In this document: piece by piece, positions 8,686-17,889 of the stretch | Position numbering within the stretch: the stretch's first letter is position 1 | Layout of the letters: each line of letters starts with the position of its first letter | Assembly (NCBI RefSeq): GCF_000421705.1 | Contig: NZ_ATXN01000002.1 | Location: 806,001-870,000, forward strand | Direction: 5' to 3' | DNA length: 64,000 nt | Origin: Brevundimonas naejangsanensis DSM 23858 | GTDB lineage: Bacteria; Pseudomonadota; Alphaproteobacteria; Caulobacterales; Caulobacteraceae | Translations under genes and position numbers: made by a program | The notes under the pieces: generated by a model | What the model was told of the DNA's origin: nothing | Databases searched by the model: none | The model's input: the letters and a program-made list of their open reading frames with translations, nothing else

Positions 8686-9222
8686 TTAGCTGACCTGACG
8701 CTTCTCCAGCTTCCGCGCCAGGGTGCGGCGGTGCATTCCAAGACGCCGGGCGGCCTCGGAGATGTTGAAGTCGGTCTCGGCCAGAACCTCGTGAATACGC
8801 TCCCACTCCAGCGTCTTGATCGAGGTCGGGCGTGCGGTCAGAGGGGCGTCAGGGTCGCCCGCTGCGCGACCGAAGGCGGCCTCGATGTCATCCGTGCCGG
8901 CAGGCTTGGCGAGGTAGTGACGGGCACCCAGTTTGATGGCCTCGACCGCCGTGGCGATGCTGGCGAAGCCGGTCAGGACGACGATCACCAGATCGGGGTC
9001 GAAGGCGTGCAGCGTCTGTACGCAGGTCAGACCCGAGGCCGTCCCCAGCTTCAGGTCCACCACCGCATAGTCGGGATGGTGCGTCTTCAACAGCTCGACC
9101 ATCTGGTCATGACTGTGGGCGGCCACCACCTGATAGCCGCGCCGCTCGAACGAGCGCCGCAGGGTGCGGGAGAAGGACTCGTCGTCCTCGACGATCAGAA
9201 GCCGGCGGGTTTCGTCCGTCAT
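8686..9222 (-). CDS. regA: Redox response regulator, RegA/PrrA/ActR family
   Basis: This 178-residue regulator has a receiver domain (residues 7-120: acidic pair EDD, phospho-acceptor Asp in YAVVDLKLG, Thr in VVLTGFAS, Lys in YLAKPA) followed by a Fis-type helix-turn-helix at the C-terminus (ISEAARRLGMHRRTLARKL). This compact layout and the HTH sequence are those of RegA/ActR/PrrA, global redox regulators of respiration and other energy pathways. It lies 23 bases after the stop of the cognate kinase gene regB and ends the cyoABCD-surf1-regBA cluster. It probably acts on that operon and on distant targets. Confidence 0.93.
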   Translation of the reverse strand: MTDETRRLLIVEDDESFSRTLRRSFERRGYQVVAAHSHDQMVELLKTHHPDYAVVDLKLGTASGLTCVQTLHAFDPDLVIVVLTGFASIATAVEAIKLGARHYLAKPAGTDDIEAAFGRAAGDPDAPLTARPTSIKTLEWERIHEVLAETDFNISEAARRLGMHRRTLARKLEKRQVS

Positions 9223-9245
9223 CTCATGCTCTCTTTCCAGACTGC

Positions 9246-10589
9246 TTACTTCGGCGCCAGGGCGTCGATGGGCAAGGCCAGTCGCACCACGGCCCCGCCG
9301 CCTGTCGCGCCCGGACGGTTGGCGGCGACGACCGTGCCGCCCAGTTTTCGCACCACATTGACCAGCAGGAACAGGCCCAGACCCGCCCCTGCCCGCGCCT
9401 TGGTAGACTGATAGGGCTGGCCCAGCTTTTCCAGAATGACGGGCGCGAAACCAGGGCCGTCGTCCTCGAAGGCGATGAACAGGCCGTCGGCGTCGGCCAC
9501 CGCCCGCATCTCCAGGTTTCGCGCGCCCGCCTCCTGCGCATTGTCCAGCAGGGCGCTGAATACCTGTTTCAGAGCCGGGTCGGCGATGATGGACGGATCG
9601 CGCGGCGTCGGGCCGCTGAGGGCGACCTGCATAGCGTCGCCGGGTCGGCTGGCGGACCAGTCATCGATGATCTCGCCGAGGAAGCCGCTGAGGGTGGTGA
9701 CGGTCGGCGCCTCGCCGCGCGCCTCGCCCGCCGACATCAGGATGTTGGTGACGATGGATTTGCAGCGATCCACCTCGGCCTGCATCTGTTCGATGTCGTG
9801 GCGCAGATCCTCGTCGCCGGTCAGGGCGGGCATGCGCCGCCAGTCGCTGAGGATCACGGACAGGGAGGCCAGCGGCGTGCCGAGTTCATGCGCTGCGCCC
9901 GAGGCCAGCAGCCCCATGCGCACGATGTGATCCTGTTCCGCCGCCTGCTGCCGGGCCTCGGCCAGATAGGCGTCGCGGGCGCGCACGTTCTGGCTGGTGC
10001 GGGTGACGAAGGCCACCAGCAACACGGCGATCAGGATGAAGTTGATCAGGGCGCCCTGCTGGATCAGGCCCAGCCGCGCATCGGCGCCATCCGGCAGATC
10101 CAGCGGCTGACGCCACACCGCCAGGAAGGCCAGGCAGGCGCCCGTCGCCAGTACGAAGCCCCAGGCGTAAACCGGCCGCAGCAGCACCGCCGCCAGCACC
10201 ACCTGCATCAGGTAAAGGGCCGCGAACGGATTGGTCGCCCCGCCGCTGAAGTAGAGCAGCCAGCTCAGCGCCGCCACGTCGACGCACAGGGCCAGCAGGA
10301 TCTCTGGGTCGGTGACGACCTTGCGCCGCAGGGTGACGGGCGCGCTGACCAGATTCATCACCGCCAGCGCCGTCGGCGCCACCAGCAGAGGCCCCAGCGG
10401 GACGCTGATCTTCAGACCCCAGTGGACGATGACGATGGTCGCCACCTGACCGATAACCGCCAGCCACCTCAACTGGATCAGCAACAGCATGTTGCGCCGC
10501 CCGGCCGCGCCCGGCGACACCGGGGTCTCGGCGTTGGCGTCCATGCCTAGAACGGTTCGAGCGAAGCGGCCCAGAGTCTGCGTCTGCAC
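9246..10589 (-). CDS. regB: Redox sensor histidine kinase, RegB/PrrB/ActS family
   Basis: This 447-residue membrane kinase has six hydrophobic segments in residues 30-200, including the GGATNPFAALYLMQVV segment that in RegB is linked to quinone sensing. A histidine box AHELGTPLASLSVIL is the RegB-type H-box. A Cys in EVDRCKSIVTNIL sits where RegB carries its redox-active cysteine. The ATPase domain has N (LLDNAQEAGA) and G boxes (DDGPGFAP, GAGLGLFL). I prefer the GTG at 10589, which overlaps the surf1 stop (ATAGTG) and implies coupling; an ATG at 10544 is the alternative. It should autophosphorylate under reducing conditions and pass phosphate to RegA. Confidence 0.92.
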   Translation of the reverse strand: MQTQTLGRFARTVLGMDANAETPVSPGAAGRRNMLLLIQLRWLAVIGQVATIVIVHWGLKISVPLGPLLVAPTALAVMNLVSAPVTLRRKVVTDPEILLALCVDVAALSWLLYFSGGATNPFAALYLMQVVLAAVLLRPVYAWGFVLATGACLAFLAVWRQPLDLPDGADARLGLIQQGALINFILIAVLLVAFVTRTSQNVRARDAYLAEARQQAAEQDHIVRMGLLASGAAHELGTPLASLSVILSDWRRMPALTGDEDLRHDIEQMQAEVDRCKSIVTNILMSAGEARGEAPTVTTLSGFLGEIIDDWSASRPGDAMQVALSGPTPRDPSIIADPALKQVFSALLDNAQEAGARNLEMRAVADADGLFIAFEDDGPGFAPVILEKLGQPYQSTKARAGAGLGLFLLVNVVRKLGGTVVAANRPGATGGGAVVRLALPIDALAPK

Positions 10590-11356
10590 TATCGCCCCCC
10601 TGCCCTGCGGCGCCGCTCGTCGCGCAGCCACAGAACAGCGCCGCCCGCCGACATCAGCGCCAGACCGAACCAGGTCAGAGCATAGACCAGATGACTGTTG
10701 GCGAAGCGCACCACCGTCAGACCGCCGCGCGGCCAACCGCCGGGATTGGGCGTCGAGTCAGCATCTATGAAATAGGGCGCAACCGGGCCGTCCAGCCGCT
10801 TGGCCTGCGCGATCGCCGCCACATCGCGCGAGAACCAGCGGTCGCCGACTGGATCATTGTCGCGCAGGAAGCCGCCTTTCGGCTCACTGATCCGCAACAG
10901 GCCGGTGACGGAGACCGGGCCGTCGATCTGGCCTGCGGTGCGGGTCTCGGGCGAGGCGCGCTCGGCCGGAACGAAGCCCCGGTTGATCAGGACGGTGAAG
11001 CCCCGCGCATCCGCCAGCGGCGTGACGACCCAGAAGCCCGGCCCCAGGTCCGTCACCGCCTTCACCCGCGCCTCGCGGTCATGCAGGAACCGGCCGCTGG
11101 CCGTGACGCGGCGATACTGGTCCGCCTCGCGCGTCACGGCGTCGAAGCTTGCAGGCCCCGGCGCCGGGACAGGGTGGGCGTGGATGCGGCTGTCGACCTG
11201 GCGGATCAGCTCCTGCTTCCACGCCAGGCGCTGGACCTGCCAGACCCCCAGCGCGGAAAAGCCTGCGAACAGTACGGCGAAGACCGCCAGTCCCGCGACC
11301 CATCGACGGCGTGACGCCGGACGAGCGGCGGGTTCAGGGGCCGACGATGACGTCAA
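10589..11356 (-). CDS. SURF1 family cytochrome oxidase assembly protein
   Basis: This 255-residue protein has one transmembrane segment near residues 18-37 (WVAGLAVFAVLFAGFSALGVWQ) and another near 225-245, enclosing a periplasmic domain. The YRRVTASGRF segment, VTDLGPGFWVVTPL with VLINRGFVP, and the C-terminal HLVYALTWFGLALM are SURF1 hallmarks. SURF1 proteins help insert heme into terminal oxidase subunit I. It lies 25 bases after cyoD, and its stop overlaps the regB start, so it probably serves the quinol oxidase encoded just upstream. Confidence 0.92.
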   Translation of the reverse strand: MTSSSAPEPAARPASRRRWVAGLAVFAVLFAGFSALGVWQVQRLAWKQELIRQVDSRIHAHPVPAPGPASFDAVTREADQYRRVTASGRFLHDREARVKAVTDLGPGFWVVTPLADARGFTVLINRGFVPAERASPETRTAGQIDGPVSVTGLLRISEPKGGFLRDNDPVGDRWFSRDVAAIAQAKRLDGPVAPYFIDADSTPNPGGWPRGGLTVVRFANSHLVYALTWFGLALMSAGGAVLWLRDERRRRAGGR

Positions 11357-11381
11357 GCGGCGTCTCCGCGTGCAAAAGGGC

Positions 11382-11765
11382 TCAGCCCATCACCTGCATG
11401 TCGTGGACGGGCATCATATTGGTGTTCAGGTGATACATGACCCAGACCGAACCGGCGACGGCGATGACCACGATCACCAGGGTGAAGATCAGCGCCAGCA
11501 TGTTCCACCCGCCCTCGGACCGGTGGTTCATGTGCAGGAAGAAGATCATGTGCACCACGATCTGCACCACGGCGAAGCCGGTGATGATCAACCCTGTCAG
11601 CTGCGGCGCCAACACCCCGGCCATGACCAGCCAGAAGGGAATGGCCGTCAGGACGACCGACAGGCCGAAGCCGATCAGATAGCTCCTGTAGGTGCCGTGA
11701 TCATGATCGTCGCCGTGGTGATCTTCGTGAGTCACGGCGTGCTCGTTGTGGGCTTCGGCGCTCAT
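11382..11765 (-). CDS. cyoD: Cytochrome o ubiquinol oxidase subunit IV
   Basis: This 127-residue membrane subunit has three transmembrane helices (about 30-50, 58-78 and 92-112) after a His/Asp-rich N-terminus ([19 protein letters not shown]). The [14 protein letters not shown] segment is typical of CyoD. The start at 11765 overlaps the cyoC stop by four bases (ATGA), showing translational coupling. It supports assembly of the CuB/heme centre in subunit I. The His-rich leader is longer than in E. coli CyoD and might bind metal, which is inference. Confidence 0.94.
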   Translation of the reverse strand: MSAEAHNEHAVTHEDHHGDDHDHGTYRSYLIGFGLSVVLTAIPFWLVMAGVLAPQLTGLIITGFAVVQIVVHMIFFLHMNHRSEGGWNMLALIFTLVIVVIAVAGSVWVMYHLNTNMMPVHDMQVMG

Positions 11766-12406
11766 CGCAGCATCCCGAACAGATAGACGAAGGTGAAGAC
11801 GCCGATCCAGATGACGTCCAGGAAGTGCCAGAACAGGCTCAGGCACATGAGGCGGCGCTTGTTGGCCTGGATCAGGCCCTTCTGCCCCACCTGGATCATC
11901 AGGGTGACCAGCCAGATGCAGCCGAAGGTGACGTGCAGGCCGTGCGTGCCCACCAGGATGAAGAAGGCCGACAGGAAGCCGCTGCGCTGGGGCGTGGCGC
12001 CCAGGTGGATCATGTGGGCGAACTCATAGAGCTCGATGCCCAGGAAGCAGAGGCCGAACAGGCCGGTGATCGCCAGCCACGCCTGCGTCTGCGCCACCTT
12101 GTTGCGGTACATCGCCAGCATGGCGAAGCCGTAGGTGATCGACGAGAACAGCAGCATGGAGGTGTTCACCGCCACCAGCGGCAGGTCGAACAGGTCCTTG
12201 GGCGCCGGGCCCGCCGCATAGTTGCCGCCCAGCACGGCGTAGACGGCGAACAGGATCGCGAAGATGAGGCAGTCGCTCATCAGATACATCCAGAAGCCCA
12301 GCATGGTGCTGTGGCCTTCCGAGTGGTGCGGCTCCTCGACCGGGTGGAAGATCGGCCGCCCGGTCTCGTCGACGTAGTCGGGGTTGAGGGTTGATGCGTG
12401 GCTCAT
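11762..12406 (-). CDS. cyoC: Cytochrome o ubiquinol oxidase subunit III
   Basis: This 214-residue five-helix membrane protein is of the heme-copper oxidase subunit III family. [22 protein letters not shown] at residues 35-56 and [10 protein letters not shown] later in the chain are conserved CyoC segments, and the protein ends with [16 protein letters not shown]. It starts 4 bases after cyoB and overlaps cyoD. Subunit III stabilises the quinol oxidase complex and its proton-uptake path. Confidence 0.95.
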   Translation of the reverse strand: MSHASTLNPDYVDETGRPIFHPVEEPHHSEGHSTMLGFWMYLMSDCLIFAILFAVYAVLGGNYAAGPAPKDLFDLPLVAVNTSMLLFSSITYGFAMLAMYRNKVAQTQAWLAITGLFGLCFLGIELYEFAHMIHLGATPQRSGFLSAFFILVGTHGLHVTFGCIWLVTLMIQVGQKGLIQANKRRLMCLSLFWHFLDVIWIGVFTFVYLFGMLR

Positions 12407-12410
12407 CGGA

Positions 12411-14423
12411 TCACCCCTGCGTCGCTGCTGCGGCCGCCAGGGCCTGGGTGCGCGCGTCCTCGGTCGCCTGAACCGTCTCGGCCGGAATGTAGTAGTCGCG
12501 CCTGTAGTTGAAGGTGTGGAAGATGGCGTAGGCGATCAGGGCGGCGAAGCCCGCCGCCGCCAGCCACCAGATATACCAGATCAGGGCGAAGCCGACGATC
12601 AGCGACAGGGCCGACAGGATGAAGCCGGCCCCGGTATTGGCGGGCATGTGGATCGGCTTGAAACCCTCGCTCGGCCGCTGATAGCCGCGCGTCTTCATGT
12701 CCCACCAGGCGTCGCTGTCGTGGATGATCGGCGTCTTGGCGAAGTTGTAGTCCGGCGGCGGAGACGAGGTGGCCCACTCCAGCGTGCGGCCCAGCCAGGG
12801 GTCGCCGGTCTCGTCGCGCAGCTTGTCGCGATGGATGATGCTGACGGCGAACTGGATCAGCATGGCCAGGATGCCGACGGCGATGACGGCCACGCCCACG
12901 CCCGCGATGACGAACCATATCTGATAGGCCGGGTCGTCGAAGACCCGCATCCGCCGCGTCACGCCCATGAAGCCCAGGACGTACAGCGGCATGAAGGCCA
13001 TCCAGAAGCCGACCACCCAGCACCAGAAGCTGACCAGGCCCCACTTCTTCTCCAGCCGGAAGCCGAAGGCCTTGGGCCACCAGAAGTTGATGGCGGCGAA
13101 CAGGCCGAACAGCACCCCGCCGATGATGACGTTGTGGAAGTGGGCGATCAGGAACAGGGAGTTGTGCAGCACGAAGTCCGCCGGCGGCACCGCCAGCATG
13201 ACGCCCGTCATCCCGCCGATCACGAAGGTCAGCATGAAGGCGACCGTCCACATCATCGGCAGTTCGAACCGGATGCGGCCGCGATACATGGTGAACAGCC
13301 AGTTGAACAGCTTGGCCCCTGTCGGGATCGAGATGATCATCGTCGTGATCCCGAAGAAGGAGTTCACGGACGCGCCGGAGCCCATGGTGAAGAAGTGGTG
13401 CAGCCACACCAGGTAGGACAGGATGGTGATCACCACCGTCGCATAGACCATGGAGGTGTAGCCGAAGAGCTTCTTGCCCGAGAAGGTCGAGGTGACTTCG
13501 GAAAACACGCCGAAGAGCGGCAGGATCAGGATGTAGACCTCGGGGTGGCCCCAGATCCAGATCAGGTTCACGTACATCATCGGGTTGCCGCCGAAGTCGT
13601 TCGTGAAGAAGTTGGTGCCGATGTAGCGATCCGCCGACAGCAGGACCAGGGTGGCTGTCAGGATCGGGAAGGACGCCACGATCAGGATGTTGGCGCACAG
13701 CGAGGTCCAGGTGAAGACCGGCATCTTCATCAGGCCCATGCCCGGCGCGCGCATCTTCACGATGGTCGCGATCAGGTTGATGCCGGACAGGGTGGTCCCT
13801 ACCCCCGCGATCTGCAGCGCCCAGATGTAGTAGTCGACCCCGACGCCCGGACTGTAGCCGATGCCCGACAGCGGCGGATAGGCCAGCCAGCCCGTGCGCG
13901 CGAACTCGCCGATGAACAGCGAGGCCATCACCAGAACGGCCCCCATCGTCGTCATCCAGAAGCTGAAGTTGTTCAGGAAGGGGAAGGAGACGTCCCGCGC
14001 CCCGATCTGCAACGGCACCAGATAGTTCATCAGGCCGGTGATCAGGGGCATGGCCACGAAGAAGATCATGATCACGCCGTGGGCGGTGAATATCTGATCA
14101 TAGTGGTGGGCGTTCAGGTAGCCCTCGGACCCGCCGAAAGCCATGGCCTGCTGCAGACGCATCATGACCGCATCGGCGAAGCCCCGCAGGAACATGATCA
14201 GGCCCAGGATCATGTACATGATCCCGATCTTCTTGTGGTCCACCGTCGTGAACCACTCCTTCCAGAGATAACCCCACAGTTTGTAGCGGGTGATCAGGGC
14301 CAGCACCCCCAGGCCGCCGATGACGACGACGGCGAAGGTGGCGACCAGGATGGGCTCGTGGAACGGAAGCGACTCCCAGTTCAACCGGCCCAGAAGCGGC
14401 GATGTGGAATGTTCAAAGGTCAT
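12411..14423 (-). CDS. cyoB: Cytochrome o ubiquinol oxidase subunit I
   Basis: This 670-residue heme-copper oxidase catalytic subunit matches the usual CyoB length. Heme and copper ligands are visible in [29 protein letters not shown] (CuB His with cross-linked Tyr), [10 protein letters not shown] and [13 protein letters not shown]. It oxidises ubiquinol and reduces O2 to water while pumping protons. It starts 14 bases after cyoA. The whole long reverse-complement frame on the other strand is a high-GC shadow. Confidence 0.97.
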   Translation of the reverse strand: MTFEHSTSPLLGRLNWESLPFHEPILVATFAVVVIGGLGVLALITRYKLWGYLWKEWFTTVDHKKIGIMYMILGLIMFLRGFADAVMMRLQQAMAFGGSEGYLNAHHYDQIFTAHGVIMIFFVAMPLITGLMNYLVPLQIGARDVSFPFLNNFSFWMTTMGAVLVMASLFIGEFARTGWLAYPPLSGIGYSPGVGVDYYIWALQIAGVGTTLSGINLIATIVKMRAPGMGLMKMPVFTWTSLCANILIVASFPILTATLVLLSADRYIGTNFFTNDFGGNPMMYVNLIWIWGHPEVYILILPLFGVFSEVTSTFSGKKLFGYTSMVYATVVITILSYLVWLHHFFTMGSGASVNSFFGITTMIISIPTGAKLFNWLFTMYRGRIRFELPMMWTVAFMLTFVIGGMTGVMLAVPPADFVLHNSLFLIAHFHNVIIGGVLFGLFAAINFWWPKAFGFRLEKKWGLVSFWCWVVGFWMAFMPLYVLGFMGVTRRMRVFDDPAYQIWFVIAGVGVAVIAVGILAMLIQFAVSIIHRDKLRDETGDPWLGRTLEWATSSPPPDYNFAKTPIIHDSDAWWDMKTRGYQRPSEGFKPIHMPANTGAGFILSALSLIVGFALIWYIWWLAAAGFAALIAYAIFHTFNYRRDYYIPAETVQATEDARTQALAAAAATQG

Positions 14424-14437
14424 GATCGTTCAGGCGC

Positions 14438-15673
14438 TCAGGATTGCGACGCAGCAGGCGCGGAGAAGAGGGAGGCGAAACGCTGGCCCGGTTCGGATCG
14501 GCCGGGGCGCTCCAGCCCCTGCCCCATGACGCGGTTCAGCGGCGTGTCGCGAGCCACGTCCTCGCCGAAGGCCTGACGGCGACGGGCCGCCTCTACGGCG
14601 GCGGCCTCGGCCTCCAGCGGAGTGCAGATCGTCAGCACATAGGACTCGCCGGCGCCGAAGACGGCGTCGCCGCGACGGGCGTATTTGTCATAGACCAGCG
14701 GCAGGGTGTTCTTGACCGCCGTCAGGCCCAGACCGCCCTTGCGGTCGATGTCCATCATCTCGCCCATGCACATCTTGCCCGGCTCGACGCACATGTTGAC
14801 CACGGCGTCGAACAGGCGGTCGTCGACCGAGGCGTAGTGGATGACGGGGACCTTCTCGCTGGGTTTCTCCAGCTCCAGATAGGTGTCGCGGTCCAGACCC
14901 TGACCGGCGGCGCGAACGCCTGCGACCCACTGATCAAAACCCGCTTCATCCAGCCCGTGGAAGGCGAAACGCATGTTGGAGAAGCCGTCGCCGGAATAGT
15001 TGGCCGAGAAGCCGACGTATTCGCCCGGACGGTTGATGACGGCGTGCAGCTTCGTCTCCATGCCCGGCATGGCGTAGATCTGACCGGCCAGCGCCGGGAT
15101 GTAGAAGGAGTTCATCACCCCGGTCGAGGTGATGTGGAAACGGATCGGCCGATCAACCGGGGCGGCCAGCTCGTTCACCGTGGCGATGCCGTATTCGGGG
15201 TAGATGAACAGCCACTTCCAGTCCATCGCCACCACTTCGACCTGAAGCGGGCGATGATCCTCGGCGACGGCCTGCCCGGCCGCGACACGGTCCAGCGGCC
15301 GATAGGGGTCCAGCAGGTGCGTCCCGGCCCAGGTTATGGCGCCCAGGCAGATGATGATCAGCAGCGGCGCCGCCCAGATCACCAGCTCCAGATGAGTCGA
15401 GTGGTCCCAGTCCGGCTCGTAACGGGCTTCCTTGTTCGACTCCCGATATTTCCAGGCGAAGAAGACGGTCAGAATCATGACCGGGATGATGACGATCAGC
15501 ATCAGCAGCACGGACATGACCAGCAGATCGCGCTGCTGGGCGGCGATGTCGCCGGCGGGCGCCAGCACCACGGCCTGACAGGCGGGCAGCAAGGCCAGAA
15601 GGGGCAACAGCAACAGGGGGCGCAGTCGGCGCACGGCGGCTCCAGTCGAGGTTTGAGACAAGGGCTCGGTCAT
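14438..15673 (-). CDS. cyoA: Cytochrome o ubiquinol oxidase subunit II
   Basis: This 411-residue lipoprotein begins with a signal peptide ending in a lipobox (LLALLPAC), followed by two transmembrane segments and a periplasmic cupredoxin domain. The loop that carries CuA ligands in cytochrome c oxidases reads SANYSGDGFSNMRF and lacks the cysteines, so this is a quinol, not cytochrome c, oxidase. The C-terminal extension past residue 300 is typical of CyoA. ATG 15673 is preferred over upstream Met codons because it starts just before the signal peptide. It heads the leftward cyoABCD-surf1-regBA cluster. Confidence 0.95.
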   Translation of the reverse strand: MTEPLSQTSTGAAVRRLRPLLLLPLLALLPACQAVVLAPAGDIAAQQRDLLVMSVLLMLIVIIPVMILTVFFAWKYRESNKEARYEPDWDHSTHLELVIWAAPLLIIICLGAITWAGTHLLDPYRPLDRVAAGQAVAEDHRPLQVEVVAMDWKWLFIYPEYGIATVNELAAPVDRPIRFHITSTGVMNSFYIPALAGQIYAMPGMETKLHAVINRPGEYVGFSANYSGDGFSNMRFAFHGLDEAGFDQWVAGVRAAGQGLDRDTYLELEKPSEKVPVIHYASVDDRLFDAVVNMCVEPGKMCMGEMMDIDRKGGLGLTAVKNTLPLVYDKYARRGDAVFGAGESYVLTICTPLEAEAAAVEAARRRQAFGEDVARDTPLNRVMGQGLERPGRSEPGQRFASLFSAPAASQS

Positions 15674-15705
15674 CGTCCAGCCCCCGTAAACCCCACCCCC
15701 AGCGT

Positions 15706-15713
15706 GCGACATT
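15706..15713 (+). promoter_or_regulatory. Possible RegA-family half-site upstream of cyoA
   Basis: GCGACATT in the 141-base divergent region matches the left half (GNGRCRTT) of the RegR/RegA box as I recall it from Bradyrhizobium. The right half (NNGNCGC) is not matched. It sits 33 bases upstream of the cyoA start. Half-site matches of this length arise often by chance. Confidence 0.25.
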
Positions 15714-15814
15714 GGACAATCTGCCCTATCCCCTCTGCGATCCGAGGGGAGCAAAGGGACGCTTTAGCCATTCTATGATCGCGGGCGTGTATGCGCCCCG
15801 GTGCAGGGAGCCTC

Positions 15815-17164
15815 ATGGTCATGAACGCAGCCAGCGGCGCGCCTTCTTCAGAGCCCCTTGAACGGGACGCCAGCCGGATCAACGCACGAGACGGCAAAAT
15901 CGACGCGGGCGAAATCGCCATCGGCGTCATCATCGGCCGGACGTCGGAGTTTTTCGACTTCTTCGTCTACGCCATCGCCTCGGTCGTGGTGTTTCCGCAG
16001 CTGGTGTTTCCCTATGCGGGCCCACTGGGCGGAACGCTGCTGTCCTTCGCCGTCTTCGCCGTGGCCTTCATCGCCCGGCCGTTCGGCACGGCCCTGTTCA
16101 TCGCCATCGACCGACGCTTCGGGCGCGGGACCAAGCTGACCATCGCCCTGTTCCTGCTGGGCCTGTCGACCGTCTGCCTGGGCTTCCTGCCGAGCCATGC
16201 GCAGGTCGGTCACTGGTCGGCCGCCATGCTGATCGCCCTGCGGATCGGTCAGGGCGTGGCACTGGGCGGCGCCTGGGACGGCATGGCCTCCCTGCTGTCC
16301 GTCAGCGCGCCTGAAAAGCGCCGAGGCTGGTATGCGATGGTCCCGCAGTTGGGGGCGCCGATCGGCCTGATCGTGGCCAGCGCCCTGTTCGCCTATTTCC
16401 TGAGCAAGCTGTCGGCGGCCGACTTCATGGACTGGGGCTGGCGCTACCCCTTCTTCGTGGCCTTCGCCATCAACGTCGTGGCCCTGTTCGCCCGGTTGCG
16501 CATCGTGGTGACGCCGACTTTCCAGGCCGCCTTCGAGACGCTGGAGTTGCACCCCGCGCCTGTGACCAAGGCCGTGCGCGAAGAAGGCGGCGACATCATC
16601 ATCGGCGCCTTCGCTCCTCTGGCCAGCTTCGCCATGTTCCACATGGTGACGGTGTTCCCGCTATCGTGGGTCTTCCTCTACACCGACGAGGCGCCCAGCC
16701 GCTTCCTGATGATCGAGTTGATCGGCGCCGTCTTCGGCCTGTTCGCCATCCTGGCCTCGGGCTGGCTGGCCGATCGCTATGGCCGCCGCGCCCTGCTGGC
16801 CGTCACGGCGGCGGGCATCGCCGCCTTCTCGGGCTTCGCGCCCCAGCTTCTGGACGGCGGCCCGGCGGGCGAACTGACCTATATGATCCTGGGCTTCATC
16901 CTGCTGGGCCTGTCGTTCGGCCAGGCCTCGGGCGCCATCGCCTCCAGCTTCAGCCTGAAGAACCGCTACACCGCCTCGGCCCTGACCTCGGACCTGGCGT
17001 GGCTGTTCGGGGCAGGCTTCGCCCCGCTGGCGGCCCTGGCGCTGTCAGGCAGGTTCGGCCTGGTGGCGGGCGGCGCCTATCTGCTGTCGGGCGCCATCTG
17101 CACCCTGCTGGCCCTGTGGCTGAACCGCGAACTGGCCAAAGGCCGCGCGGGCGGCAAGACCTGA
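15815..17164 (+). CDS. Major facilitator superfamily transporter, metabolite:H+ symporter-like
   Basis: This 449-residue inner-membrane protein has about twelve hydrophobic segments. The first, SEFFDFFVYAIASVVVFPQL, and the loop FIAIDRRFGRGTKLTIALFL holding the MFS D-R-x-G-R signature, resemble the MHS (ProP/ShiA-like) branch. A second MFS motif, GWLADRYGRRALLAV, starts the C-terminal half. ATG 15815 has an AGGGAG ribosome site 4 bases upstream; ATG 15821 is the alternative. It diverges from cyoA and may share its control region. Substrate unknown. Confidence 0.85.
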   Translation: MVMNAASGAPSSEPLERDASRINARDGKIDAGEIAIGVIIGRTSEFFDFFVYAIASVVVFPQLVFPYAGPLGGTLLSFAVFAVAFIARPFGTALFIAIDRRFGRGTKLTIALFLLGLSTVCLGFLPSHAQVGHWSAAMLIALRIGQGVALGGAWDGMASLLSVSAPEKRRGWYAMVPQLGAPIGLIVASALFAYFLSKLSAADFMDWGWRYPFFVAFAINVVALFARLRIVVTPTFQAAFETLELHPAPVTKAVREEGGDIIIGAFAPLASFAMFHMVTVFPLSWVFLYTDEAPSRFLMIELIGAVFGLFAILASGWLADRYGRRALLAVTAAGIAAFSGFAPQLLDGGPAGELTYMILGFILLGLSFGQASGAIASSFSLKNRYTASALTSDLAWLFGAGFAPLAALALSGRFGLVAGGAYLLSGAICTLLALWLNRELAKGRAGGKT

Positions 17165-17216
17165 CAGGTCCTGCCCATGGCGGTCCGCGACGTGGGTCAT
17201 GGAGCGCCCAGGGTCC

Positions 17217-17309
17217 TCATGCGTTCCGCTCGGCGTCCCGCCACCTCTCCAACTCCTCCAGGCGGGCCGACAGGGTTAGCGCCGATTCACGATAGGGCTT
17301 AAGCTGCCG
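17217..17309 (-). pseudogene. Short coding-like remnant in the gap after the MFS gene
   Basis: The 220 bases between the MFS gene and the next CDS hold no full gene. On the minus strand an open stretch of 30 codons ends at a TGA at 17217-17219. It reads RQLKPYRESALTLSARLEEL, continuing ERWRDAERNA, a helical charged sequence that looks like the C-terminus of a real protein, but a TAG closes it upstream and it has no start before the middle. It could be a gene relic or chance. Confidence 0.25.
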
Positions 17310-17384
17310 CTAAGCCTGTCTGATCGCTTGACGTTAAGGACGGTCCCGTATCGTCGCCTTGAAATCAAGGGTGATGAGGACGTC

Positions 17385-17816
17385 ATGACCAAGCTGTTGT
17401 CGGCAAAACGCCGTGCGCTTCTGGGGATCGCCGCCGGCCTGGCCGCCGTGAGCGCGCCCCAGGTCGCGGCGGCGGGTCCGACCGCCGGAGGATCGTATCA
17501 ACTGCGCGCCACCGTGCCGGTCGCCTGTTGGGTGCGCCCTGACACCACTGTCATGGCCGAAGCCGGCCGGGCGGGCTCGGTGATCGAGGCCTGCAACAGC
17601 CCCGGCGGCTTCACCGTCTCGGCCCAGTATCGCCCGCTGTCGGACACCGAGACGGTCCGCATCGTCTATGGCGAGCGCACGCTGAACCTGGCCAGGGCCG
17701 GCTCGCTGGAGTTGCGCCGCTCAACCATGGCGACGATCCGCACCGTCGCCTATCGCTTCGATGACGTCCAACTGGACGAGCCGCTGATCCTGTCGCTAAC
17801 GATCCAGCCTATCTGA
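17385..17816 (+). CDS. Small secreted protein, possible pilus-associated subunit
   Basis: This 143-residue protein begins with a signal peptide (KRRALLGIAAGLAAVSAPQVAAA). The mature part is predicted beta-rich with two cysteines (VACWVRPD and EACNSPGG) that could form a disulfide. It ends in an alternating hydrophobic strand (LILSLTIQPI) resembling the last strand of pilins in the facing cluster (TLTLTLAVI, ILTFTVAAI). I do not recognise the family. It converges on the adhesin-like gene across a shared terminator, and a GATGAGGA ribosome site precedes ATG 17385. A role in the pilus is inferred only from fold hints and location. Confidence 0.7.
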   Translation: MTKLLSAKRRALLGIAAGLAAVSAPQVAAAGPTAGGSYQLRATVPVACWVRPDTTVMAEAGRAGSVIEACNSPGGFTVSAQYRPLSDTETVRIVYGERTLNLARAGSLELRRSTMATIRTVAYRFDDVQLDEPLILSLTIQPI

Positions 17817-17843
17817 CGCCGCGGACGCCGACCTGAATCAAAA

Positions 17844-17869
17844 GACCCCGCCGATCGCTCGGCGGGGTC
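17844..17869. terminator. Bidirectional terminator between convergent genes
   Basis: A perfect 11-bp stem (GACCCCGCCGA/TCGGCGGGGTC) has a 4-base loop, TCGC on plus and GCGA on minus. AAAA precedes it and TTT follows it, so it can act in both directions, ending the 17385 gene and the leftward pilus operon. Confidence 0.85.
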
Positions 17870-17889
17870 TTTGTCTTGATGTCGTCGCT

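Noticed and set aside
12384..14576. Open frame of 730 codons opposite cyoB
   Set aside because: Sequence is a His/Asp/Gln/Arg-rich reverse image of cyoB, with no signature; shadow.
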